Assembly (NCBI RefSeq): GCF_002831565.1
Contig: NZ_CP025096.1
Coordinates: 1,798,001 to 1,862,000, forward strand
Source of the DNA: Spirosoma pollinicola
Lineage (GTDB): Bacteria; Bacteroidota; Bacteroidia; Cytophagales; Spirosomataceae
Direction: 5' to 3'
Length of the DNA stretch: 64,000 nt
In this document: positions 49,751-58,737 of the stretch, piece by piece
Numbering within the stretch: the stretch's first letter is position 1
Layout of the letters: the number at the start of each line of letters is the position of its first letter
Position numbers and translations under genes: made by a program
Notes under the pieces: generated by a model
What the model saw: the letters and a program-made list of their open reading frames with translations, nothing else
Databases searched by the model: none
Told to the model about the DNA's origin: nothing

Positions 49751-50923
49751 ATGATGAAACAATATATTAATCTGTCGATTATTAGCGCTGTTATCACGGT
49801 AACTTTTTGGGCCTGTGGTGGTAAAAAAGATGACCAGCAGCAGGCACCTCCGCCACCAACTGCCGTTTCGGCCGTAAAGGCGGAGAAGGGAAATGCAACC
49901 TATTATGATCAGTTTCCCGCCACGGTGACCGCCTTGCTTGAGGTAGAAATTCAACCTCAGGTGTCGGGTAATATCACAGGCATATTTTTCCAGGATGGCC
50001 AGCAGGTGCGTAAGGGGCAGAAACTGTATACTATTGATCCTCAGCAATACCGGGCCGGTTACGATCAGGCAGTAGCGAACCTTAACGTTCAGAAAGCGAA
50101 TCTCAACCGGGCTCAGAAAGACGCCAATCGGTATAATACACTGGCCGAACAGGATGCCGTAGCCAAACAACTGGTCGATAATGCAAATGCCACGCTGGAA
50201 GCGGCTAAAATGCAGGTTGAAGCGTCGCAGGCAGCTATTCAGCAAGTAGCCACGAACTTGAAATACACGACGATTTACGCCCCCCTTGATGGTACAATCG
50301 GCATCTCGCAGGTGCGCCTTGGTGCCGCCGTTGCACCGGGCTCAACGCCACTTAACACGATCTCGTCTGACAATCCGATTGCGGCTGACTTACAGGTTGA
50401 TGCGTCTGAAATTCCACGATTTCAAAAGCTGCAAAACCAGAAAAATACTGGCCGCGACTCAACGCTTGTACTGACGATGCCTGATGGCAGAAATTATAAA
50501 TACCCCGGTTCTGTGCGCATTATTGACCGCGCCGTAGACCCGCAAACGGGTACGCTGCGTGTTCGTATCGCTTTCCCGAATCCAGACAAACAACTTAAAG
50601 TAGGTATAAACGCCAATGTTCGGGTGAAAAACAGTACGGGCGAGCCGCAACTGCTGATTCCGTATCAGGCTGTAACCGAGCAGATGAGCGAATACTTTGT
50701 GTTTGTGGTAGGCGACAGCAGTAAAGTGACCCAGAAGAAAGTAACGCTGGGTGCCCGAATTAACGATAAAGTAATCGTAAAAGCAGGTTTGAAAGAAGGC
50801 GAAACCGTCGTAACGGAAGGCACGCAAAAGATTCGTGAAGGCGCGAAAGTACGTGTTACCCAGGCTGGTCAGCAGGCTGGCCCCAAACAAGATTCGAGCA
50901 GTAAACAGACGGCAGCAAAATAA
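49751..50923 (+). CDS. RND efflux periplasmic adaptor (membrane fusion protein)
   Basis: 390 residues with lipobox TFWAC (Cys22), so tethered by lipid. Domains: lipoyl halves (VEIQPQVSGNITGIFFQDGQQVRKGQKLYTID and YTTIYAPLDGTIGISQVRLGAAVAPG), alpha-hairpin (QAVANLNVQKANLNRAQKDANRYNTLAEQDAVAKQLVDNANATLEAAKMQVEASQAAIQQVA), beta barrel and membrane-proximal domain. Similar to AcrA/MexA. It links the inner-membrane pump to TolC. A second ATG at 49754 is an alternative start. Lies 61 bp after tolC and 117 bp before the pump. Confidence 0.94.
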   Translation: MMKQYINLSIISAVITVTFWACGGKKDDQQQAPPPPTAVSAVKAEKGNATYYDQFPATVTALLEVEIQPQVSGNITGIFFQDGQQVRKGQKLYTIDPQQYRAGYDQAVANLNVQKANLNRAQKDANRYNTLAEQDAVAKQLVDNANATLEAAKMQVEASQAAIQQVATNLKYTTIYAPLDGTIGISQVRLGAAVAPGSTPLNTISSDNPIAADLQVDASEIPRFQKLQNQKNTGRDSTLVLTMPDGRNYKYPGSVRIIDRAVDPQTGTLRVRIAFPNPDKQLKVGINANVRVKNSTGEPQLLIPYQAVTEQMSEYFVFVVGDSSKVTQKKVTLGARINDKVIVKAGLKEGETVVTEGTQKIREGAKVRVTQAGQQAGPKQDSSSKQTAAK

Positions 50924-50925
50924 TA

Positions 50926-51037
50926 ATGAGTGAAAGAACGAAAGAGTGAAAGAGCGGCCTTCCAGATGACTTACTATCTGGTTCATGATTTCGCTCCTTG
51001 ATTCGCTCTTTCGCTCTTTTGCTCTTTCACACTTTGA
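50926..51037. repeat. 8-bp tandem-repeat hairpin between adaptor and pump genes
   Basis: Left: GAGTGAAA, GAACGAAA, GAGTGAAA, GAGCGG in register at about 50930-50957. Right: TTTCGCTC, TTCGCTC, TTTCGCTC, TTTTGCTC, TTTCACAC at about 50990-51030, the complement of the left units. The two halves can form a long imperfect hairpin inside the operon mRNA. Confidence 0.65.
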
Positions 51038-51040
51038 CTT

Positions 51041-54000
51041 ATGTTCGCAGAAATATTCATCAACCGACCTGTTACGGCCATCGTCGCATCCATCGTGATC
51101 GTCCTGTTGGGCGTACTGGCCTTATTGAGTTTACCCGTCAGCCAATATCCCGACATTACCCCCCCGGTGGTGCAGGTAACGGGTACTTACACTGGTGCCG
51201 ATGCCCAGACGGTGGAGCAAACCGTGGCAACACCCATTGAAACGCAGGTCAATGGTACTCCGGGAATGGACTATGTTCAAACCAATGCCACCAACGACGG
51301 TCGTATGAGTATGAACGTGACCTTTAAAGTAGGCACCGACGTAAACATTGCCGCCCTCGATGTACAGAACCGGGTTGGTATCGCGCAACCGCAGTTGCCT
51401 CAGGAAGTTACCCGTCTTGGCGTCGTGGTTCGGAAACGAAATCCGTCGCTGTTTATGCTGGTAGCTATGTATTCGCCAAAAGGCACTCACAATGTTTCGT
51501 TTCTGGATAACTACACCAACATTTATATTCGGGATGCGCTGTTGCGGGTGCCGGGCGTGGGCGATATTTTTAGCCGGGCCGATGACTTCAGTATGCGTAT
51601 CTGGCTTAAACCGGATCGACTAGCGCAATTAGGGTTAACTCCCGATGATGTTGTGGCGGCACTACAGGAGCAGAACTTACAGGTGGCGGGTGGCTCGGTA
51701 GGGGCATCGCCACAGCCAGCGTCACAAGCTTTTGAATATTCGGTCTTTACTAACAGCCGACTAAGCAAGGAAGAAGAATTTCGGAAAATCATTGTTCGAA
51801 GCGATCCGGCAAAAGGCTCACTGGTTTATCTGAATGACGTAGCACGGGTGCAATTGGGTAAGTTTTCATATGCCAGTAACTCATTCGTTGATGGCAAGCG
51901 GGCTTCCTATTTGCTTGTTTATCAGTTGCCGGGTAGTAACGCCCTGGAAACGGCCAAAGGCGTTTATGCGGCAATGGACAACCTGAAGAAAACCTTCCCC
52001 AAAGACATTGAATACGTAGTTCCCTTTGAGTCGGTTTCGGTTATTCAGGTCTCTATTGAAGAGGTAATAAAAACACTGGTTGAAGCCTTGGTACTGGTTA
52101 TTCTGGTGGTATTCCTCTTCCTGCAAAGTTGGCGGGCTACACTCATTACGTTGCTGGCTATTCCGGTATCTATCGTCGGAACCTTCGCTTTATTTGTTCC
52201 TTTGGGCTTCACGATCAATACATTAACCCTTTTTGCGTTCGTGCTGGCTATCGGTATTGTGGTCGATGATGCTATTGTGGTGGTGGAAGCCGTGCAGGTA
52301 AATATCGACAAGGGCATGACGCCAAAAGAGGCTACCCGAGAGGCCATGCGCGAGATTTCAGCACCGGTAATTGCCATTGCTCTTATTCTGGCGGCTGTGT
52401 TCGTACCGGTTGGTTTTATCCCCGGAATTGTGGGGCGGCTCTACCAGCAGTTTGCGATTACGATTGCCGTTTCGGTGTTGATTTCGGCCTTCGTGGCCCT
52501 GTCGTTAACGCCCGCTTTATGTACGCTTCTGCTGCGCCCGATGCACATCGACGAAAACGCAAAAGGTCTGAACAAGTTCTTCTACAAGTTCAACAAGTGG
52601 TTCGAACGGGTAACCAATGCCTATTCTAACGGGGTTCAGCGACTCATCAAAGCAACTCCGCTGGTAATTGTCGGGCTGGTCGTTTTATATATCGGAACTG
52701 GGCTTTTATTCCGGGCTAAACCGACCGGATTTATCCCGACAGAAGATGAAGGTCGTTTAATTGTAACCTATGAAATTCCGGAAGCGGCTTCAACTACGCG
52801 TAGTCTTGAGGTGCTTAACCGAATCATGGCGATTCTTAAAAAACAGCCCTACGTCAATCACTTTGCAGCTTTGGGCGGTCTGAACGCCATAACATTTGCC
52901 TCCAAGTCGAATAGTGGTACGGTATTTATGCAGTTGAAGCCCTGGGACGAGCGTAAGGAGCGAAACATGCAGGCCGATTCGCTGGTGGTCAAGCTGCAAA
53001 AAGAATTGGCTGTTCTGAACGATGCCCGGCCTCAGGTGTTGCAGCCACCGGCTATTCCGGGCCTGGGTCAGTCATCGGGTTTTACCTTCGAAATTCAACA
53101 ACGGGAGTCTAACGACGATGTCAAGGCGTTTGATAATGTGGTACAGACGTTCCTGACAGAAGCCAATAAACGCCCCGAAATTTCACGGGCCTTTACGTAT
53201 TTCACCGCGAAATCACCAGCCTATCGGGTTGACGTTGACCGCGATAAGTGCAAAAAACTGGGTATCTCGGTTAGTTCTGTCTATACCACAATGCAAACGT
53301 TGTTGGGTAGTCAATACGTTAACGACTTCATTATTTACGGCCGGAAGTTCCGGGTCGTAGCACAAGCCGATACTATGTACCGCTCCGATATTAAGGCGCT
53401 CAATAATTATTACGTTCGTAATAGTGGGGGTCAGTTGGTGCCCATCAGTACAGTTATCACAACCAGCGTTATCGAAAATGCCCCGTTGATCTCGCACTTT
53501 AACCTGTTCCGATCGGTCGAGTTGAATGGGGGTGCCAAACCCGGATACAGTACCAGCCAGGCCAATGATGCCCTGCGTGAAGTAGCCGCCAAAGTGCTGC
53601 CTGCTGGCTATGCGTATGATTTTGGCGGGCTAAGCCGGGAAGAAATCAATGCGGGCAGCAGCTCAATCTATATTTTTATGCTGTCGATTGGCTTCGTATT
53701 CCTGTTCCTGGCGGCTTTGTATGAAAGCTGGTCGGTGCCTTTTTCGGTATTACTTTCTGTGCCAATTGGTGCATTGGGGGCCATTACTGCCCTGATCATT
53801 TTCCCATACCTGACCAATAACGTGTACGCTCAAATTGGGTTGATTACCCTGATTGGTCTGGCTGCTAAAAACGCCATCCTGATTGTGGAGTTTGCCAAAG
53901 AGCGTGTTGACAAAGGGGAGGATTTGCTGGAGTCTACAATCGAAGCTGTTCGCCTTCGTTTACGCCCAATTCTGATGACTTCGCTGGCGTTTATTCTTGG

Positions 54001-54289
54001 CGTGTTTCCATTGGCGTTGGCGAGTGGAGCTGGGGGCGTTGCCCGTTCAACCATTGGCCGGACAGTATTAGGCGGTATGCTGGCGGCTACCTCGCTGGCT
54101 ATTTTCGTGGTGCCCGTTCTATATGTTGGCATCACAAGGCTGGCCTATGGCAAAAAAGGCTTAGCGGCTTTAAAGGAGAACGGCGAGAAAGCGAAAAAAG
54201 AAGATAAACCTGAAGAGCCAGTAGTTGCCCAAACGCAACCTGCCCCGTCCAACGGCAATGGCCAGAGTGGCGATAAGGTTCGGCACTAA
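51041..54289 (+). CDS. RND efflux pump inner-membrane subunit (AcrB/HAE1 type)
   Basis: 1082 residues. Proton-driven export of hydrophobic compounds. It begins MFAEIFINRPVTAIVASIVIVLLGVLALLSLPVSQYPDITPPVVQVTGTYTGADAQTVEQTVATPIE. The paired proton-relay aspartates of helix 4 are in LAIGIVVDDAIVVVEA. Two large periplasmic loops and 12 helices are complete, including the second repeat GLAAKNAILIVEFAKE. The C-terminus is a charged cytoplasmic tail (KEDKPEEPVVAQTQPAPSNGNGQ). It forms one operon with tolC and the adaptor. No TetR or two-component regulator lies nearby. Confidence 0.96.
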   Translation: MFAEIFINRPVTAIVASIVIVLLGVLALLSLPVSQYPDITPPVVQVTGTYTGADAQTVEQTVATPIETQVNGTPGMDYVQTNATNDGRMSMNVTFKVGTDVNIAALDVQNRVGIAQPQLPQEVTRLGVVVRKRNPSLFMLVAMYSPKGTHNVSFLDNYTNIYIRDALLRVPGVGDIFSRADDFSMRIWLKPDRLAQLGLTPDDVVAALQEQNLQVAGGSVGASPQPASQAFEYSVFTNSRLSKEEEFRKIIVRSDPAKGSLVYLNDVARVQLGKFSYASNSFVDGKRASYLLVYQLPGSNALETAKGVYAAMDNLKKTFPKDIEYVVPFESVSVIQVSIEEVIKTLVEALVLVILVVFLFLQSWRATLITLLAIPVSIVGTFALFVPLGFTINTLTLFAFVLAIGIVVDDAIVVVEAVQVNIDKGMTPKEATREAMREISAPVIAIALILAAVFVPVGFIPGIVGRLYQQFAITIAVSVLISAFVALSLTPALCTLLLRPMHIDENAKGLNKFFYKFNKWFERVTNAYSNGVQRLIKATPLVIVGLVVLYIGTGLLFRAKPTGFIPTEDEGRLIVTYEIPEAASTTRSLEVLNRIMAILKKQPYVNHFAALGGLNAITFASKSNSGTVFMQLKPWDERKERNMQADSLVVKLQKELAVLNDARPQVLQPPAIPGLGQSSGFTFEIQQRESNDDVKAFDNVVQTFLTEANKRPEISRAFTYFTAKSPAYRVDVDRDKCKKLGISVSSVYTTMQTLLGSQYVNDFIIYGRKFRVVAQADTMYRSDIKALNNYYVRNSGGQLVPISTVITTSVIENAPLISHFNLFRSVELNGGAKPGYSTSQANDALREVAAKVLPAGYAYDFGGLSREEINAGSSSIYIFMLSIGFVFLFLAALYESWSVPFSVLLSVPIGALGAITALIIFPYLTNNVYAQIGLITLIGLAAKNAILIVEFAKERVDKGEDLLESTIEAVRLRLRPILMTSLAFILGVFPLALASGAGGVARSTIGRTVLGGMLAATSLAIFVVPVLYVGITRLAYGKKGLAALKENGEKAKKEDKPEEPVVAQTQPAPSNGNGQSGDKVRH

Positions 54290-54321
54290 GAAGCCGAAAC
54301 GAAATAAACGGGTTTACCAGT

Positions 54322-54364
54322 GATACTGCCTGTTGTTGACAACATGTCAACAACAGGCAGTATC
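54322..54364. terminator. Perfect inverted repeat after the RND operon
   Basis: Arms 54322-54341 and 54345-54364 (20 bp, perfect, 3-nt loop ACA). No U-tract follows, so this may be a Rho-assisted end or a protein-binding site. Confidence 0.6.
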
Positions 54365-54456
54365 GTCATTTGTGGCCAATAGGGTCAGTAGGTCAACTTT
54401 TACATTTCCTTTACAATGTTTTACAGACGATTGACAAGCGGGTCTGCGTCGACCAG

Positions 54457-54464
54457 TAGCTTTG
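54457..54464 (+). promoter_or_regulatory. -7 promoter element before the 54493 ORF
   Basis: TAGCTTTG, a full TAnnTTTG match. A TTGACA lies at 54431-54436 but the gap (23 bp) is longer than usual. Confidence 0.5.
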
Positions 54465-54492
54465 CTTCATCACTAACGAATAAAGCAAGGCA

Positions 54493-54684
54493 TTGGACAA
54501 GATTAACTTCATCGTAGCCATCCGCGATAAGGCGACGAATACGTTACACATGTACTTGCGTAAGTCATTTCGGCAGATTCCAATAGAGCGGGTATTAGCT
54601 TCCTGTAAAAAAGGTGACTATATTGTTTTGCTGCCTGTTGGTAATCGATATGCGCTGCCACATAATGAGATTTTGGTGCGGTAA
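54493..54684 (+). CDS. Small LytTR-like hypothetical protein (TTG start)
   Basis: 63 residues, MDKINFIVAIRDKATNTLHMYLRKSFRQIPIERVLASCKKGDYIVLLPVGNRYALPHNEILVR in outline: a short N-terminal segment, then IPIERVLASCKKGDYIVLL, which resembles the strand-loop pattern of LytTR DNA-binding domains (IPxxxIxxxxxxGNYxxL). It starts with TTG preceded by AAGG, and a -7 element lies 29 bp upstream. An in-frame ATG at 54550 would give a 44-residue protein. Function unknown; a minimal DNA-binding module or LytTR remnant is inference. It precedes the membrane winged-helix regulator on the same strand. Confidence 0.4.
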   Translation: MDKINFIVAIRDKATNTLHMYLRKSFRQIPIERVLASCKKGDYIVLLPVGNRYALPHNEILVR

Positions 54685-54756
54685 CGTAGTTGATCCCGGG
54701 TCAATGAAACACAAACCATTTTGGTTCGGATTAAAGGCTAATTAGAGCCCCATATT

Positions 54757-55680
54757 ATGAGGATTAGGTCAGGTTTTTTAACGATTATCCGTCTATTGAT
54801 TATCAGTGGAATAGTGCTGATAACAGGGTTGCTGTTCACCCAGTTTGTGGGATTGTCAGCGGCCACGGACAACCTGTACTCTACCCAAAAAGTTAACCTG
54901 GCCCTCCGCCGAACAGCCCACCACCTGCTTCGGGCAGCCGGCGATTCTACCTCCCGAATACCGGCCGTTCAGCAACTTGACCCTCACACATTTCGCCTTC
55001 AACTGGCAACCAATTTTGACTACGACCGGCTACCTGGTCTCCTTCGGGAATCGTTCCGGCTTCACAACGTGATGGCCACCTACGATGTTGCCGTTCTGGA
55101 TTGTGCCAGGGGGGAAGTACAACTGGGCTATTCCGTAAAAGACTTGCTGAGAAACGAATCCATTCCCTGTGTAAACCGCTCTCTAGCTGCGGGTTGTTAT
55201 ACATTGCAGATCACCTTCAACAGTCCCGCTCCGTCGGCAAAACGAGTACCTTTTTTGCCGCTACTCGGCATCGGTGGGCTGCTGGTGGGTTTGTTATTCG
55301 CGGTCAGGCATCGAAAAGAGCACACGAATAGTACTGTAGAGCAACCCATAGCGTCGATTCCAGCTTCATCGTTGATCCGGTTTGGTCGATCTTCGCTGGA
55401 TTTACCCAATCTTACCCTTATCACGAATACGACTCCGCATAGTCTGACTTATCGGGAGGCCAAACTATTACGGTTGTTGGTGAGTCATCCAAACCAGATC
55501 CTTGAGCGTGACCAGATTCTGAAATTAGTTTGGGAAGATGAGGGTATTACGGTTGGCCGAAGTGTAGATGTGTTCGTATCGCGCTTGCGAAAGTTGCTGC
55601 AAGATGACCCAACCATCAAAATTGCCGCTGTGCATGGGGTTGGGTATCGGCTGGAAATACAAAATATTGTTTCTCAATAA
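54757..55680 (+). CDS. Membrane-anchored winged-helix regulator with periplasmic sensor
   Basis: 307 residues in unusual order. Helix 1 (TIIRLLIISGIVLITGLLFTQF) leads to a periplasmic region of ~130 residues (LRRTAHHLLRAAGDSTSR ... CARGEVQLGYSVKDLLRNESIPCVNRSLAAGCYTLQITF) with two to three cysteines. Helix 2 (LLGIGGLLVGLLFAV) follows, then an OmpR/PhoB-type DNA-binding domain at 205-305: LTYREAKLLRLLVSHPNQILERDQILKLVWEDEGITVGRSVDVFVSRLRKLL, and the wing GVGYRLE. ToxR and CadC have this domain at the N-terminus instead. No kinase or receiver domain is present, so it is likely a one-component signal transducer. Confidence 0.82.
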   Translation: MRIRSGFLTIIRLLIISGIVLITGLLFTQFVGLSAATDNLYSTQKVNLALRRTAHHLLRAAGDSTSRIPAVQQLDPHTFRLQLATNFDYDRLPGLLRESFRLHNVMATYDVAVLDCARGEVQLGYSVKDLLRNESIPCVNRSLAAGCYTLQITFNSPAPSAKRVPFLPLLGIGGLLVGLLFAVRHRKEHTNSTVEQPIASIPASSLIRFGRSSLDLPNLTLITNTTPHSLTYREAKLLRLLVSHPNQILERDQILKLVWEDEGITVGRSVDVFVSRLRKLLQDDPTIKIAAVHGVGYRLEIQNIVSQ

Positions 55681-55688
55681 GCTATTCC

Positions 55689-55752
55689 AGACTGTTACCG
55701 ATAGTCACAACCTGTTACTGAATTAACAGGTTGTGACTATCGGTAACAGTCT
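55689..55752. terminator. Perfect 29-bp-arm inverted repeat
   Basis: Arms 55689-55717 and 55724-55752 with loop CTGAAT and no mismatch. Only CTTTAG follows, so a classical U-tract is missing. Placed directly after the regulator gene; could be a terminator or the regulator's own binding site. Confidence 0.55.
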
Positions 55753-55843
55753 TTAGTCCGTTCAGGGTGTTGTTGGTAACCGCATCTCCATTCGCAACAG
55801 GTAGCTGGCAAAGATGGTAAAAGCTACGGTTAAGCGACTGTTA

Positions 55844-56350
55844 CTAGTTTGTATCTGCTAATGCCAGTTCACTAATTGTGTGGTTTAGCCAATCGGCCAA
55901 CACGTCAATAATAATAGTATGGTCTTCGCGTTGAGGCAACCCCGAAATCGTGATCGTACCCACGCAACCCGAACCCCGAAGTAAGATCGGAAAACAGCCA
56001 CCATGTGCGGCAAAGTCACGGAAATCAAGTCCTGCTTTGTCGAGAAGCGTATTTTGCGCCTTTTTTAGCTCAAGTCCTATGGCGTAGGAACTCCGGTGGT
56101 AGTGTTGAACCACGTTTCGCTTTCGGCGAATCCAGTCCACATTGTCTGGTGTAGTACCCGGCATGGCGTAGAAAAACAACGGTTGGCCGTTAAGTTGAAT
56201 ATCAATTGCAACAGCTTTGCCACGGGCTTTAACGGCTTCTTTGAGTTTGGTACCCAGTTGCCAAGCTGTTTCGTGGTTGAAAATATCAAATTGAAGCTGT
56301 TTTTCCTGAAGCGCCAGCTGCGCCAGATCGGTGTCGATAGTAGAATCCAT
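55844..56350 (-). CDS. UPF0303 heme-degrading-domain (HbpS/GlcG-like) protein
   Basis: 168 residues from MDSTIDTDLAQLALQE. The family core is AVAIDIQLNGQPLFFYAMPGTTPDNVDWIRRKRNVVQHYHRSSYAIGLEL, then FRDFAAHGGCFPILLRGSGCVGTITISGLPQREDH. Homologues are cytoplasmic proteins resembling HbpS/GlcG, and some bind heme, but the UPF0303 branch has no proven enzyme function. I chose ATG 56348-56350; a longer frame reaches 56428. Divergent from the quinone oxidoreductase gene. Confidence 0.85.
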   Translation of the reverse strand: MDSTIDTDLAQLALQEKQLQFDIFNHETAWQLGTKLKEAVKARGKAVAIDIQLNGQPLFFYAMPGTTPDNVDWIRRKRNVVQHYHRSSYAIGLELKKAQNTLLDKAGLDFRDFAAHGGCFPILLRGSGCVGTITISGLPQREDHTIIIDVLADWLNHTISELALADTN

Positions 56351-56503
56351 GCCGTAAACATAAGCAAGACTTGAGTGCTTTTTTACAATAGGTAGGGTAT
56401 AATTGTACGCAATTTTTGAAATTGCCAAGGTCTATTCCTTATTTACTGTAACGATCGTGAATTCGACGGTTGCAGCTTCCTGTAAATCCGATTTGTACTG
56501 CTT

Positions 56504-57478
56504 ATGAAAGCTATACTTTGCAGAGCCTTCGGCCTCCCCGATACACTAACCCTCGAAGAGGTTCCTTCCCTTGTACCCGGTCCCGGTGAGGTTTTGACGC
56601 AAGTAAAGGCCTGTAGTTTAAACTACCCGGATACGCTCACCATCCGAAATTTGTACCAGTTCAAACCTTCATTGCCGTTTTCGCCGGGGAGCGAATCGTC
56701 GGGGATAGTTATGGCGGTGGGCGAGGGCGTCAGGCATGTCAAACCCGGCGACCATGTTTTTACGTTTGGTTCGCATGGCGGTCTGGCTGAAGAGCGAATT
56801 TCAGATGCCCGAGCAACAATTCCGCTCCCCGATGGGATGGACTTTATTACGGGAGCCTCTACACTCTACGCCTATGGGACGTCTTACCACGCGTTAAAAG
56901 ATCGCGCCCAACTCAAACCTGGCGAAACCTTGTTGGTTCTGGGTGCTGCCGGGGGCGTAGGGCTTGCCGCTGTTGAGTTGGGTAAACTGATGGGTGCCAC
57001 CGTTATTGCAGCTGCCTCAACCGATGAGAAATTAGCCGTTTGTCAGGAAAAAGGAGCTACGCATCTCATCAACTATTCTACTGAGGACCTGCGGCAGCGC
57101 GTTAAAGAAATTACCCAAGGCAACGGTGTCGATGTGGTCTATGACCCCGTTGGCGACAAATGGGCAGAACCGGCCATTCGATCACTGGCGTGGAAAGGAC
57201 GCTACCTAATCGTGGGGTTTGCCGGTGGCGAGATCCCCAAAATTCCCCTCAATCTGGCATTGCTCAAGGGCAGCTCGCTGGTGGGCGTGTTCTGGGGAGC
57301 GTTTACCCAGAAGGAAGCCGCATTGAGTATGAAAAACATGCAGGAAATTGCCACCTGGGCGATACAGGGTAAAATTACACCATATATTTCCAGACAGTAC
57401 ACATTAGCTGAAGCGCCAGAGGCACTTACTGATATGATGGAACGTCGGGTGATTGGGAAAGCTGTGGTGGTGCTGTAA
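56504..57478 (+). CDS. NADPH:quinone oxidoreductase family protein (zinc-free MDR)
   Basis: 324 residues of the medium-chain dehydrogenase family. It starts MKAILCRAFGLPDTLTLEEVPSLVPGPGEVLTQVKACSLNYPDTLTIRN. The GroES-like domain lacks zinc cysteines; the Rossmann motif is in LLVLGAAGGVGLAAVELGKLMGATVIAAAS, and GVDVVYDPVGDKW follows. It reduces quinones or enals with NADPH. Similar to QorA/acrylyl-CoA-reductase-like members; the exact substrate cannot be read. The next gene starts about 50 bp downstream. Confidence 0.9.
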   Translation: MKAILCRAFGLPDTLTLEEVPSLVPGPGEVLTQVKACSLNYPDTLTIRNLYQFKPSLPFSPGSESSGIVMAVGEGVRHVKPGDHVFTFGSHGGLAEERISDARATIPLPDGMDFITGASTLYAYGTSYHALKDRAQLKPGETLLVLGAAGGVGLAAVELGKLMGATVIAAASTDEKLAVCQEKGATHLINYSTEDLRQRVKEITQGNGVDVVYDPVGDKWAEPAIRSLAWKGRYLIVGFAGGEIPKIPLNLALLKGSSLVGVFWGAFTQKEAALSMKNMQEIATWAIQGKITPYISRQYTLAEAPEALTDMMERRVIGKAVVVL

Positions 57479-57530
57479 AACATTAGCAGGTATGCCCATG
57501 TTAATGTCTAGGGTATTTCCTGTTTCAAAA

Positions 57531-58610
57531 ATGGGTAAAGTTTATGGAAGCAGGTGGTTACTGCTTGTCCTGTTGATAGGAAGTTATTTTAATGGTTCCG
57601 GGCAGGGACTTAGCTTACTGGGTATTCCGCTGGATACGCTGCTGAAAACCAAGATACCACGCGTTGACCGAAATTATATAACAACCTACTACCGACAACT
57701 GCATCTGTATGCAGTAAGTGATCGACAGGATTACACCTTGCGGGTGGTTGGCTCTCCTAATTCACTCATATACAGACCAAACTTGCCCTGGTCGCTCGGA
57801 CTTGGTGCGAACTATAGATGGTTCGGTACAGAATTCTCCATTAAACTTCCCTTTTTTGGCTACAATAACGACCTGAGGGGGAAGACAAAACCGTTTGGCG
57901 TCACCATAAATTTAAATAACCGGCGGTTTTGGTTATCAACTCAGTACCAGTTTTACCGGGGCTTTTACATCAGCAATCCAGACATCCTTCAGGCCAACTG
58001 GTTTGATAGTCATTCGGCTTACCCGTACCGGAACGACCTGCGGAGTCAGACCGTATCGAGTCGTTTATTATACCAGTTCAACCCGCTACAACTCTCTACC
58101 CCGGCTACGCTGCTTCAACGCGAAGAGCAGCGGAAAGGAGCAAGTTCCTGGAATGTAGGGACTTCGCTAACGTACCAGCTCATCCGGGCCGATTCGTCGC
58201 TGGTGCCTACCGCACTACAGGAGGATTTTCGACCGGAAGCCAGGCTTTTGACCCTCAAATCACTATCAGTAGGTATTGATCTGGGCTACTCCAGAACAAT
58301 GGTTTATCGAAAGCACTACTTTTTTAGTTTTACCGTGCGTCCGGGGGTAATAGTTTTGCTACAGCAAACCAGTACGGAGTTGACCGGTTTCGAGAGCCGG
58401 GTTCTACCCGGTTGGCAGGGCGTTGCATCGGCCACGCTTGGGTATAGTTCAAGTATTTTTTATGGTGGAATATATGGGTCCTCCACTCTGATGAACCGTA
58501 CTTTCTCGCAGGCGTTGGTTAACACCAACGCCAACTATATTCGACTGGTTTTTGGTAAGCGAATCCGTTATAAACCCAAAGGTATAATTAAGCAGGTGCC
58601 GGGTTTGTAA
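57531..58610 (+). CDS. DUF4421 family secreted protein
   Basis: 359 residues from MGKVYGSRWLLLVLLIGSYFNGSGQG, a signal peptide. The mature part resembles DUF4421, a Bacteroidota family of predicted outer-membrane beta barrels: YYRQLHLYAVSDRQDYTLRVV, PNLPWSLGLGANYRWFGTEFSIKLPFFGYNNDLRGKTK, then repeated aromatic strands, ending YIRLVFGKRIRYKPKG. In-frame ATGs at 57492 and 57453 are possible, the latter overlapping the preceding gene. Function unknown. A long inverted repeat follows directly. Confidence 0.78.
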   Translation: MGKVYGSRWLLLVLLIGSYFNGSGQGLSLLGIPLDTLLKTKIPRVDRNYITTYYRQLHLYAVSDRQDYTLRVVGSPNSLIYRPNLPWSLGLGANYRWFGTEFSIKLPFFGYNNDLRGKTKPFGVTINLNNRRFWLSTQYQFYRGFYISNPDILQANWFDSHSAYPYRNDLRSQTVSSRLLYQFNPLQLSTPATLLQREEQRKGASSWNVGTSLTYQLIRADSSLVPTALQEDFRPEARLLTLKSLSVGIDLGYSRTMVYRKHYFFSFTVRPGVIVLLQQTSTELTGFESRVLPGWQGVASATLGYSSSIFYGGIYGSSTLMNRTFSQALVNTNANYIRLVFGKRIRYKPKGIIKQVPGL

Positions 58611-58613
58611 ATT

Positions 58614-58737
58614 CTGATAGCGCAAACGTCTTCGTTTGTGCTGGCTATTCCCCGGCCTCTGGCCGGAAGTAAGTTAATTGAAAACCGGCCAGAGGCCGGG
58701 GAATAGCCAGCACAAACGAAGACGTTTGCGCTATCAG
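58614..58737. repeat. 53-bp perfect inverted repeat with internal hairpins, plus a partial third copy
   Basis: Arms 58614-58666 and 58685-58737 are perfect reverse complements with an 18-nt loop. Each arm holds two hairpins: GCGCAAACG...CGTTTGTGC (loop TCTT region) and CCGGCC-TCT-GGCCGG. Right after it, 58741-58760 is a diverged third copy of the arm end (GACGTTTGCGCCATCAG). Sits between convergent genes 57531 and 58770. Confidence 0.85.

Noticed and set aside
58614-58737. Insertion sequence ends or MITE with target duplication
   Set aside because: No flanking direct repeat and no transposase frame between the arms; kept as a structured repeat only.
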